A stretch of DNA of 7,825 nucleotides from Pseudomonadota bacterium. Its GTDB lineage: Bacteria > Pseudomonadota > Gammaproteobacteria > Steroidobacterales > Steroidobacteraceae. This document shows, in pieces, positions 1-6,487 of the stretch. The DNA is taken from the NCBI GenBank assembly GCA_021815905.1, contig JAKAZP010000114.1, positions 1-7,825 of the forward strand. Direction: 5' to 3'. Within the stretch, counting starts at the first letter, position 1; each line of letters opens with the position of its first letter. The notes beneath the pieces were generated by a model, which saw nothing but the letters and a program-made list of their open reading frames with translations, was not told where the DNA came from and searched no databases. Made by a program: the position numbers and the translations under genes.

Positions 1-1
1 C

Positions 2-2020
2 GTGGCCGCGGTCGCGGCCGTCGACGCCGCGACCGCCGAGCGGGCGCTGCAGCTGATTCGATTGACGGTGAGAGAGCTGCCCGCCTACTTCACCTCCCAA
101 GAGGCGCGCGTTTCCGGAGCCGTGCCGTTGCACGAGGACTATCCGGACAACATCCTGCGTTCGGTCCACGACGAATTCGGCGACGTCGCGGCGGGCTTCA
201 GGCACGCGGCGCTGGTTCGCGAAGAGTGTTACCGGTGCGCCGAAGTGGTTCATGCCCAGATGGAGCCGCACGCCGCGCTCGCGCAGTTCGACCCCGACGA
301 CGGGCGGCTGACGATGTGGAGCGTCACGCAGGTTCCCTACTACCTTCATCTCATGCTGGCCCGCTGCCTCGGGATCGACGAGTCGCGCATACGCATCGTC
401 AAACCCTTCGTCGGCGGCGGTTTCGGCGCTCGCGTGGAGGTCCTCAACTTCGAGGTCGTCACCGCGCTCCTGGCGCGAGCCGCCCGCGGCACGGTGCGCA
501 TGAACCTGACGCGCGAGGAGACATTCCTCACCCATCGCGGCCGCCCGCAGACGGAAATTCGTCTCAAGCTCGGGCTCACCGCCGAAGGGAAGCTGACCGC
601 GGTCGAGTGCGAAGTCGTGCAGCGGGGCGGCGCCTATGCCGGTTACGGGGTGGTGACCATACTTTATGCCGGAGCCCTGCTGCACGCGCTCTACCGCGTG
701 CCGGCGGTGAAGTACGACGGCTATCGCATCTACACCAACACCCCGCCGTGCGGCGCCATGCGTGGCCATGGCTCGGTCGACGTTCGCTATGCCTTCGAGA
801 GCCTGCTGGACGGCATGGCGGAGGAGCTCGGTCTGGACCCCTTCGCCGTACGCCGTGCCAATCTGCTCGAGTCACCTGTCGAGACGCTGAACGGCATCAT
901 GGTCAATTCCTATGGCCTGCCGCAGTGCCTCGATCGGGTTCAGGAAGCCAGTGGCTGGCGCAGCAAGAAGGGACGGCTGCCGTACGGACGTGGTGTCGGC
1001 ATGGCCTGCTCGCATTACGTGAGCGGCGCCGGCAAGCCCATCCATCGCACCGGTGAACCGCATGCGGTAGTGGAGATGCGTCTGGATTTCGACGGCGGCA
1101 TCACCCTGCTCACCGGAGCGGCCGACATCGGACAAGGTTCCTCCACCGTCCTGGCGCAGATCGCCGCCGAAGTGCTCGGCGTCGAGCTCGACCGCATCCG
1201 GGTCATCGCGGCCGACAGCGCCCTGACGCCCAAGGACAATGGCTCGTACTCGTCGCGCGTCACATTCATGGTGGGCAATGCGGCGCTCGACGCCGCGCGC
1301 AGGCTCCGCGATGTGCTGGTGCGAGCGGCGGCGAAGCGGCTCGACGCCGATCCGGCCAGTGTGGAATGCGATGGCGAACGGTTTGTCGTCGTCGGGCGGG
1401 ATGGCAGCCTGGCATTCCGCGATGCCGTGGCGGCGGCGCTTGCCGGCGCGGGGAGCATCACCACCAAGGGAACCTTCACCGTGCCGCTCGAATACCAGGG
1501 GGGAAAGCACCGGGGCGGAGCGGTCGGCTCGACGATGGCCTTCAGCTATTCGGCCCAGGTGGCCGAAGTCGACGTGGATGTGGATACCGGAATGGTTCGC
1601 GTGCACAAGATCTGGGTCGCCCACGATTGTGGTCGGGCGCTCAACCCGCTTGCCGTGGAGGGACAGGTGCAGGGAGCCGTATGGATGGGCTTGGCCCAGG
1701 CGCTGAGCGAGGAGACCCGCTACGACGGGGGCTTCCCGCTGCACGCGAGCCTGCTCGGCTATGGTGTGCCGAGCGCGGTCGAATCCCCGCCGATCGAAGT
1801 CCACATCATCGAATGCCTCGATCCGAACGGTCCCTTCGGCGCGAAGGAAGCCAGCGAGGGGTCGCTCGCCGCCTCGCTCCCGGCGTTGAGCAACGCGGTG
1901 GCAGATGCCATCGGTCTGCGCGTGAGGGAATTGCCGCTCACCCCGGATCGGATTCTCGAGGCGCTGAATCGGCGGCGGCGCGACGACCAGCTCGCCTCGA
2001 TGCGCGGGACGGCATCATGA
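2..2020 (+). CDS. hcrA: 4-hydroxybenzoyl-CoA reductase, molybdopterin (alpha) subunit, 5'-truncated
   Basis: Catalytic subunit of a xanthine-oxidase-family molybdoenzyme that reductively removes the para-hydroxyl of 4-hydroxybenzoyl-CoA to give benzoyl-CoA, in the cytoplasm. The window opens inside the gene: 672 residues are present, and I recall family members of about 770, so roughly 100 N-terminal residues are missing. The GTG at base 2 is an internal Val, not a start. Visible family motifs (window numbering): GGGFGAR at 138-144 (cofactor-binding glycine loop), a TPPCGAMRGHG stretch near 247-257, GAADIGQGSS near 375-384, GSYSSRVTF near 413-421, HDCGRALNP near 541-549, and GAKEASEG at 613-620. 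Glu616 occupies the place of the catalytic Glu of the xanthine dehydrogenase GVGEP motif. The specific HCR call rests on the partner gene: hcrB overlaps by 4 bases (ATGA) and has the HCR-only Fe-S insert. Otherwise it could be another CoA-ester hydroxylase or dehydroxylase of the family. Confidence 0.87.
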   Translation: MAAVAAVDAATAERALQLIRLTVRELPAYFTSQEARVSGAVPLHEDYPDNILRSVHDEFGDVAAGFRHAALVREECYRCAEVVHAQMEPHAALAQFDPDDGRLTMWSVTQVPYYLHLMLARCLGIDESRIRIVKPFVGGGFGARVEVLNFEVVTALLARAARGTVRMNLTREETFLTHRGRPQTEIRLKLGLTAEGKLTAVECEVVQRGGAYAGYGVVTILYAGALLHALYRVPAVKYDGYRIYTNTPPCGAMRGHGSVDVRYAFESLLDGMAEELGLDPFAVRRANLLESPVETLNGIMVNSYGLPQCLDRVQEASGWRSKKGRLPYGRGVGMACSHYVSGAGKPIHRTGEPHAVVEMRLDFDGGITLLTGAADIGQGSSTVLAQIAAEVLGVELDRIRVIAADSALTPKDNGSYSSRVTFMVGNAALDAARRLRDVLVRAAAKRLDADPASVECDGERFVVVGRDGSLAFRDAVAAALAGAGSITTKGTFTVPLEYQGGKHRGGAVGSTMAFSYSAQVAEVDVDVDTGMVRVHKIWVAHDCGRALNPLAVEGQVQGAVWMGLAQALSEETRYDGGFPLHASLLGYGVPSAVESPPIEVHIIECLDPNGPFGAKEASEGSLAASLPALSNAVADAIGLRVRELPLTPDRILEALNRRRRDDQLASMRGTAS

Positions 2021-3000
2021 CGGCGCTGCCCGCCTTTCAGCTGCTTCGCCCGGCAAGCCTGTCCGAAGCGGTAGCGGCCCGGCAAAGGTACCCGGGCGCG
2101 GCGCTGCTCGCGGGGGGTACCGACCTCATCCCCAATCTCCGGCACGGGCTTCGCCACACCCCGGCGCTCATTGATATCACCGGGTTGCCCGGACTGCGGG
2201 ACGTTGCGGTCGAGCCCGCGGGCCTGCGCATCGGTGCAGGCGTGACGCTCGAGCGGCTGGCAAACGATCCCCTCGTGGGAGCGCGGCTCCCCGCCCTCGC
2301 GCAGGCGGCGCGGCAGGTCGCCGCTCCCGCACATCGTTCGGTCGGCACGCTCGGCGGCAATCTCTGCCTCGATACCCGCTGCATCTACTACAACCAGGGC
2401 GAGTGGTGGCGGCGGAATAATGACTTCTGCCTCAAGTACCGCGGCAACCGCTGTCACATCGCACCGGCGGCATCCCGGTGTCAGGCCGCCTACAGCGGCG
2501 ATATGGCTCCGGTCCTGCTCGTTCTCGGCGCGATGGTCGAGCTCGGCGGAGCATCCGGCACGCGCTGGACGGCTCTCGAGAGCCTCTTCCGCGAAGATGG
2601 CGCCGCTCACCTTCGCCTGGCCGATGACGAAGTATTGCTCGCTGTCCGGATTGCGATCGATCGCGGCCTGGTTGCCGGCTATGAGAAGGCCCGTCTCCGC
2701 GGCGCGATCGATTTTCCCCTCGCGGGCGTCGCCGTATCGTTGCGCCGGGAGAACGACGTCGTTGCACATCTGTGCATCGCCGTGACCGGCACGAATTCGC
2801 GCCCGATCCTGCTGACGGGCTGTGACAAGCTGGTCGGGCTGCCGTTCGACGACAAGCTCCTCCAACAGGTCGAAAAGCTCACGCAGAAGCAGGTCAAGCC
2901 CATGCGCACCACGCTGGCGCCGGCGCATAGCCGACGCCGCCTGGCGGCCGCGATCGCGGTCCGCCTCTCCCGTCGCCTGTGGCAAGCGACGGAGACGTAA
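2017..3000 (+). CDS. hcrB: 4-hydroxybenzoyl-CoA reductase, FAD and [4Fe-4S] (beta) subunit
   Basis: FAD-binding electron-transfer subunit of the HCR complex, 327 residues, about the length I recall for Thauera aromatica HcrB (324). FAD-binding signatures are AGGTDLIPNLRHG at 32-44 and GTLGGNLC at 110-117, followed by SGDMAPVLL at 160-168. Between them sits an insert with Cys122, Cys138, Cys146 and Cys155 (surrounding text DTRCIYYNQ, NDFCLKY, NRCHIAP, SRCQAAYSGD). Other xanthine-oxidase FAD subunits lack this insert; in HCR it binds an extra [4Fe-4S] cluster. As I recall, the four ligands carry these same numbers in the Thauera enzyme. The cluster is thought to let electrons flow from low-potential ferredoxin towards molybdenum, the reverse of xanthine oxidase. 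The ATG at 2017 overlaps the hcrA stop (ATGA), with a weak GGGA at 2006-2009, which suggests translational coupling. No gamma (2x[2Fe-2S]) subunit gene follows; it may lie upstream. Confidence 0.93.
   Translation: MTALPAFQLLRPASLSEAVAARQRYPGAALLAGGTDLIPNLRHGLRHTPALIDITGLPGLRDVAVEPAGLRIGAGVTLERLANDPLVGARLPALAQAARQVAAPAHRSVGTLGGNLCLDTRCIYYNQGEWWRRNNDFCLKYRGNRCHIAPAASRCQAAYSGDMAPVLLVLGAMVELGGASGTRWTALESLFREDGAAHLRLADDEVLLAVRIAIDRGLVAGYEKARLRGAIDFPLAGVAVSLRRENDVVAHLCIAVTGTNSRPILLTGCDKLVGLPFDDKLLQQVEKLTQKQVKPMRTTLAPAHSRRRLAAAIAVRLSRRLWQATET
2970..2992 (+). other. Small inverted repeat at the 3' end of hcrB
   Basis: CCGTCGC at 2970-2976 pairs perfectly with GCGACGG at 2986-2992 around a 9-base loop, ending a few bases before the hcrB stop codon and 29 bases before the ligase ATG. 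No T-run follows, so it is not a classical intrinsic terminator. It could be a processing or RNA-stability element between the hcr and pad parts of the transcript, or chance in GC-rich coding DNA. Confidence 0.2.
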
Positions 3001-3021
3001 TTCACGGGACCGGAGACGCTC

Positions 3022-4356
3022 ATGGCCGCGAACCCGAATGGAAGGATGCGTCCGCCTCCGGCGGCGGCGACTGCGTTCGAGCCGATCGAGCTCGCCTCGC
3101 GCGACGAGCTCGCGGCTTTGCAGTGCGACCGCCTGAAACGGACCCTGAGTCATGCTTATCGGAATGTGCCGCACTACCGCAGGGCCTTCGATGCGCTCGG
3201 CGTCCATCCGGACGATTTCCGCGAGCTCGCCGACCTCGCCAGATTTCCGTTCACCACCAAGCAGGACCTCCGGGACAACTACCCGTTCGGCATGTTTGCC
3301 GTGCCCAGATGCGATGTCGCACGGATTCATGCCTCATCGGGGACCACGGGCAAGCCGACGGTCGTCGGTTACACCGACAACGATGTCGAGACCTGGGCCA
3401 GCCTCATGGCCCGCTCCATCTGGGCCGCCGGGGGACGCCCGGGCATGATGGTGCATGTCGCCTTCGGCTACGGCCTGTTCACCGGCGGCTTCGGCGCCCA
3501 TTACGGCGCTGAGCGTCTCGGCTGCACTGTCGTGCCCGCATCGGGCGGCATGACCGAGCGGCAGGTCCAGCTCATCAATGATTTCGAGCCCGACATCATC
3601 ATGGTGACTCCGAGCTACATGCTGACCCTTCTCGATCAGTTTCGTACCGCCGGGCTGGATGCGCGCGCAAGTTCGCTGAAGATCGGCCTGTTCGGCGCCG
3701 AGCCCTGGACCAACGCCATGCGTGCCGAGATCGAGCAGACGGCCGGGATCCAGGCACTGGACCTCTACGGCCTCTCCGAGGTCATCGGCCCTGGCGTCGC
3801 CTGCGAGTGTCTCGAGTCGAAGGACGGTCCGCATATCTGGGAAGACCACTTCTATCCCGAGATCGTCGACCCCGCGAGCGGCGCGCCCCTGCCCGACGGG
3901 GAGTTCGGCGAGCTGGTATTCACCTCCCTCACCAAGGAAGCGATGCCGGTCATCCGGTACCGCACCCGGGACCTGACCCGGCTTCTGCCGGGTACCGCGC
4001 GCCGCATGCGGCGCATGGAAAAAGTCACCGGCCGTTCCGATGACATGATGATCGCCCGCGGCGTCAATGTCTTCCCTACCCAGATCGAGGAGCAGATTCT
4101 GCGTTGCGATGGGCTCTCGGCTCATTACGAGATCGAGCTGACACGCGAAGGCCGCCTGGACGAGCTGCGCGTCCGGGTGGAAGCCAAGCCGGGCCACGTT
4201 GACGAGTCATCCCGCGCTGCCCAGGCCCGCCTGCTCGTCGGCCATATCAAGGACATGATCGGCGTCACGGTCGCCGTGACCGTCACGGAGTCGGGGGCGC
4301 TTCGGCGCTCATCCGGCAAGGCCACGCGCGTGATCGACCGCCGCAACTGCCTCTGA
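3022..4356 (+). CDS. padJ: Phenylacetate-CoA ligase family protein (PaaK/PadJ type), probably (4-hydroxy)phenylacetate-CoA ligase
   Basis: ATP-dependent, AMP-forming aryl-CoA ligase that activates an arylacetate as its CoA thioester in the cytoplasm. It has 444 residues, usual for the PaaK family (about 430-440) and far shorter than benzoate or 4-hydroxybenzoate CoA ligases (about 520-530). Adenylate-forming motifs in order: SSGTTGKPT at 105-113 (P-loop-like), LYGLSEVIGPG at 248-258, YRTRDLT at 313-319, GRSDDMMIARGVNVFP at 337-352 (hinge), and SGKATRV at 431-437 with Lys433 as the conserved C-terminal catalytic lysine. The family core starts at about residue 20 (EPIELASRDEL); the first 18 residues are Pro/Ala-rich and may be an extension or an over-long start. 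ATG 3022 has GGAG at 3012-3015, 6 bases upstream. It lies 21 bases after hcrB and 29 bases before padE. Its place beside phenylglyoxylate dehydrogenase genes favours phenylacetate or 4-hydroxyphenylacetate. The exact substrate cannot be read from sequence. Confidence 0.88.
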   Translation: MAANPNGRMRPPPAAATAFEPIELASRDELAALQCDRLKRTLSHAYRNVPHYRRAFDALGVHPDDFRELADLARFPFTTKQDLRDNYPFGMFAVPRCDVARIHASSGTTGKPTVVGYTDNDVETWASLMARSIWAAGGRPGMMVHVAFGYGLFTGGFGAHYGAERLGCTVVPASGGMTERQVQLINDFEPDIIMVTPSYMLTLLDQFRTAGLDARASSLKIGLFGAEPWTNAMRAEIEQTAGIQALDLYGLSEVIGPGVACECLESKDGPHIWEDHFYPEIVDPASGAPLPDGEFGELVFTSLTKEAMPVIRYRTRDLTRLLPGTARRMRRMEKVTGRSDDMMIARGVNVFPTQIEEQILRCDGLSAHYEIELTREGRLDELRVRVEAKPGHVDESSRAAQARLLVGHIKDMIGVTVAVTVTESGALRRSSGKATRVIDRRNCL

Positions 4357-4385
4357 TCTTCGCACCGACAGGATCCAGCCCCTCC

Positions 4386-4958
4386 ATGTACGAAATTCGA
4401 CTCCACGGCCGCGGCGGCCAGGGAACCGTGCTAGCCGCCACGATCCTCGCAGCCGCGGTCATCGACGAGGGCAAGTTCGCCGTCGCCGTGCCGTCCTTTG
4501 GCTTCGAGCGGCGTGGCGCCCCGGTGGCGGCTTACCTTCGCATCGACATGCGCGTGATCCGGCGAATGACCAATATCTATCATCCCGACTGCGTCGTGTG
4601 CATCGACCCGACGGTGTCCCGCTCGATCGACATCTTCGCCGGCGTCCGCCCCGGCGGCACCCTGGTGCAGGCGACGGGCAGGACGATCGCCGGCCTCACC
4701 CTGCCCCCGGGCATTGCAACCCTCGGGCTGTGCGATGCCGTGCCGATCGCGCTCACGACCTTTGGGCGCGCGATCACGAACACGGTCATGCTCGGCGCAT
4801 TCGCCCGCACCACGGCCATGGTATCGATGGAGGCCCTGGAGCGGGCGCTGCACGAGTCGGAGTTCCGCGACGCCGGCCTCGAGCAGAATATCGGTGCGCT
4901 GCGGCGTGGATACGAGGAGACCGTGGTCCATCATCTTTCAGGGGAGGCCGCCGCGTGA
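4386..4958 (+). CDS. padE: Phenylglyoxylate:acceptor oxidoreductase, gamma subunit (2-oxoacid oxidoreductase gamma family)
   Basis: Gamma subunit of a 2-oxoacid oxidoreductase that oxidatively decarboxylates phenylglyoxylate to benzoyl-CoA. The 190 residues show the hallmark opening of the PorC/KorC/IorB gamma domain: IRLHGRGGQGTVLAA, with GRGGQG at 8-13, then PSFGFERRGAPVAAYLRID at about 36-54, matching the family's PSYG..RGG block. It is a structural subunit, without metal ligands of its own. The ATG at 4386 sits just before the conserved start of the domain, so the start is convincing although the best upstream purine stretch (AGGA, 4370-4373) is 12 bases away. The stop overlaps the GTG of the next gene by 4 bases. 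The neighbouring delta, alpha and FAD subunits, in the padE-F-G-H order I recall from Azoarcus/Aromatoleum evansii, give the specific name. On its own it could belong to indolepyruvate or other oxoacid oxidoreductases. Confidence 0.88.
   Translation: MYEIRLHGRGGQGTVLAATILAAAVIDEGKFAVAVPSFGFERRGAPVAAYLRIDMRVIRRMTNIYHPDCVVCIDPTVSRSIDIFAGVRPGGTLVQATGRTIAGLTLPPGIATLGLCDAVPIALTTFGRAITNTVMLGAFARTTAMVSMEALERALHESEFRDAGLEQNIGALRRGYEETVVHHLSGEAAA
4941..4957 (+). promoter_or_regulatory. Ribosome binding site fixing the GTG start of padF
   Basis: GGGGAGG at 4941-4947, 7 bases before GTG 4955. It is the strongest Shine-Dalgarno match noted in this window and sits inside the end of padE. It decides the short 96-residue form of padF against the longer open frame. 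Confidence 0.75.
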
Positions 4959-5245
4959 TCCGCCAGTCACGGCCGTACTTCGACGAGGGGCAGATTCCGG
5001 ACGATCTCTGTCCGATTGCAACGCGGCCAAATCCGATGTTGGCGGGCGACTGGCGCAGCCTGCGCCCCGTGGTCGACCGCGCGCGTTGTGTCAAGTGCGC
5101 CGTTTGCTGGCTTTATTGTCCGGTTCAATGCGTGGTCGAAAATCAGGCCTGGTTCGACATTGACCTCGCAGCCTGCAAGGGGTGCGGCATTTGCGCCTAC
5201 GAATGTCCTCAACACGCGATCACGATGGTCGCGGAGGAAGACTGA
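4955..5245 (+). CDS. padF: Phenylglyoxylate:acceptor oxidoreductase, delta subunit (2x[4Fe-4S] ferredoxin)
   Basis: Small iron-sulfur subunit that passes electrons from the thiamine site onwards, 96 residues. Two clusters are predicted from CVKCAVCWLYCP (Cys45, 48, 51, 55) and CKGCGICAYECP (Cys74, 77, 80, 84); Cys19 and Cys59 are extra. The N-terminal 40 residues (including RPNPMLAGDWRSLRPVVD) are the PorD-type extension that docks the ferredoxin in oxoacid oxidoreductases, so it is a subunit and not a free ferredoxin. Start: GTG 4955 overlaps the padE stop (GTGA) and has a strong GGGGAGG at 4941-4947, 7 bases upstream. The open frame runs much further upstream, back to 4598, but that part lies inside padE. 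The stop overlaps the padG ATG by one base (TGATG). At about 10-11 kDa it is near the roughly 12.5 kDa delta subunit I recall for the Azoarcus evansii enzyme. Confidence 0.9.
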   Translation: MIRQSRPYFDEGQIPDDLCPIATRPNPMLAGDWRSLRPVVDRARCVKCAVCWLYCPVQCVVENQAWFDIDLAACKGCGICAYECPQHAITMVAEED

Positions 5246-6471
5246 TGTCCGCGGCCGCATCGGCGCTCAAGCGTGCGTTCATCGCCTGCGACGGCAATGA
5301 AGCGGCGGCGCTCGCGGTCACGCTGGCGCGGGTCGAAATGGTGGCGGTGTATCCGATCACGCCGCAATCATCGCTGGTGGAGCATCTGGCCAAGTTCATC
5401 GCAGAGGGCCGATCGCAGGCCGAGATCGTCGATGCGGAGGGCGAGCACAGTGTGCTGTCCGTGCTGCAGGGCGCCGCGCTTGCCGGAGCGCGCACCTTTA
5501 CCGCGACTTCGGGGCCTGGACTCGCGTTCATGTTCGAGCCCTACCTGCGCACGCCCGGTATGCGCCTCCCCATCGTGATGTCGATCGTCACCCGCGACAC
5601 GCTGACGCCACAGGGAGTATGGGGCGGTCATCAGGATGCGATGTCGGTGCGCGAGGCGGGCTGGGTGCAGATGTATTGCGAGACGGTGCAGGAAGTGCTC
5701 GATACGACCATCATCGCCTATCGCGTCGCCGAGCGGCGGGACGTCATGCTGCCGGTCAACGTCTGCCACGACGGCAACTATCTGTCCTACGGCACGGCGC
5801 GCGTCGAGCTGCCCGAGCAGGACACGGTGGACTCCTTCCTCGGACCGCCCGACGTGAACTGGCATGTGGCTCTCGATCCCGCGCGGCCGATGGCCGTCGA
5901 CCCCCTGACCGGCGGACCCGGCGGGACGGGACCTGCGATGTTCGTGCGGTATCGCCGCGGTCAGTGCGCCGGCATGCGCCGCGCGCTCGATGCCATCCGC
6001 GAAGCGCACGAGGACTGGGGCCGGCTCACCGGCCGCTACCATGCGCCCCTGATCGAGCGCTACCGGATGGACGATGCGCAGTACGCCATTGTGACGCTCG
6101 GCTCGATGACAGGCGCCGCCAAGGACGCCGTCGACGAGGCGCGAGATCGCGGCCGGCCCGTCGGTCTGGTGAAAGTCAAGACTTTCCGGCCCTTTCCGGC
6201 CGCCGAGGTGGCCGAGGCGCTGCGGGACCTCGATGCCTTCGGAGTGGTCGACCGTTCGGTCGACTTTGCATGGAGCTGCGGGCCGCTTTACCGCGAGATT
6301 GCGACCGCGCTGCAGGTGACGCCGATGGCGCCCCTCTCGCAGTCGTTCATCGGTGGCCTGGCCGGCGCCGACCTCACCGTCGAGCACTTCGGACAGGTCA
6401 TCGAGACGGTCGATCACCTGCGCGGCACGACGGGCGCGAGGGACACGGTATGGCTGAACGCGCAAGACTGA
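5245..6471 (+). CDS. padG: Phenylglyoxylate:acceptor oxidoreductase, alpha subunit (PorA/KorA family)
   Basis: Alpha subunit of the phenylglyoxylate dehydrogenase complex; with the thiamine-binding beta subunit it forms the site where phenylglyoxylate and CoA give benzoyl-CoA and CO2. It has 408 residues. Family motifs in order: DGNEAAALA at 16-24, AVYPITPQSS at 34-43 (substrate and thiamine region), DAEGEHSVL at 63-71, TATSGPGLAFMFEP at about 86-99, then a central NVCHDGNYLSYG region and a C-terminal transketolase-like domain (YAIVTLGSMTGAAKDAV, GLVKVKTFRPFP). Alpha subunits of this family run to about 400 residues. ATG 5245 overlaps the padF stop by one base, with GGAGG at 5233-5237. An in-frame extension to 5182 lies within padF and is rejected. 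The thiamine-binding beta subunit (expected PadI) is not in the window. Confidence 0.9.
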   Translation: MSAAASALKRAFIACDGNEAAALAVTLARVEMVAVYPITPQSSLVEHLAKFIAEGRSQAEIVDAEGEHSVLSVLQGAALAGARTFTATSGPGLAFMFEPYLRTPGMRLPIVMSIVTRDTLTPQGVWGGHQDAMSVREAGWVQMYCETVQEVLDTTIIAYRVAERRDVMLPVNVCHDGNYLSYGTARVELPEQDTVDSFLGPPDVNWHVALDPARPMAVDPLTGGPGGTGPAMFVRYRRGQCAGMRRALDAIREAHEDWGRLTGRYHAPLIERYRMDDAQYAIVTLGSMTGAAKDAVDEARDRGRPVGLVKVKTFRPFPAAEVAEALRDLDAFGVVDRSVDFAWSCGPLYREIATALQVTPMAPLSQSFIGGLAGADLTVEHFGQVIETVDHLRGTTGARDTVWLNAQD

Positions 6472-6487
6472 TCGCGCGGAGATCGTC

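Noticed and set aside
1366..2016. Upstream extension of the hcrB reading frame into hcrA
   Set aside because: The extra residues are Arg/Gly-rich nonsense overlapping conserved hcrA motifs; family alignment begins at the ATG at 2017.
1759..3330. 523-codon open frame on the minus strand across the hcrA/hcrB/ligase junctions
   Set aside because: It spans three convincingly identified plus-strand genes, shows no recognisable domain and is Arg/Glu-rich as expected of an antisense shadow in GC-rich DNA.
3022..4356. 4-hydroxybenzoate-CoA ligase (HbaA type), suggested by the HCR neighbour
   Set aside because: Length and motifs are those of the PaaK family, not the longer benzoate-CoA ligase family.
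4357..4385. Possible promoter or terminator between the ligase and padE
   Set aside because: Only 29 bases, no hairpin with a T-run and no clear -35/-10 pair.
4598..4954. Upstream extension of the padF frame
   Set aside because: It lies inside padE and is Arg/His-rich; the GTG at 4955 with its strong Shine-Dalgarno and PorD-type N-terminus is the credible start.
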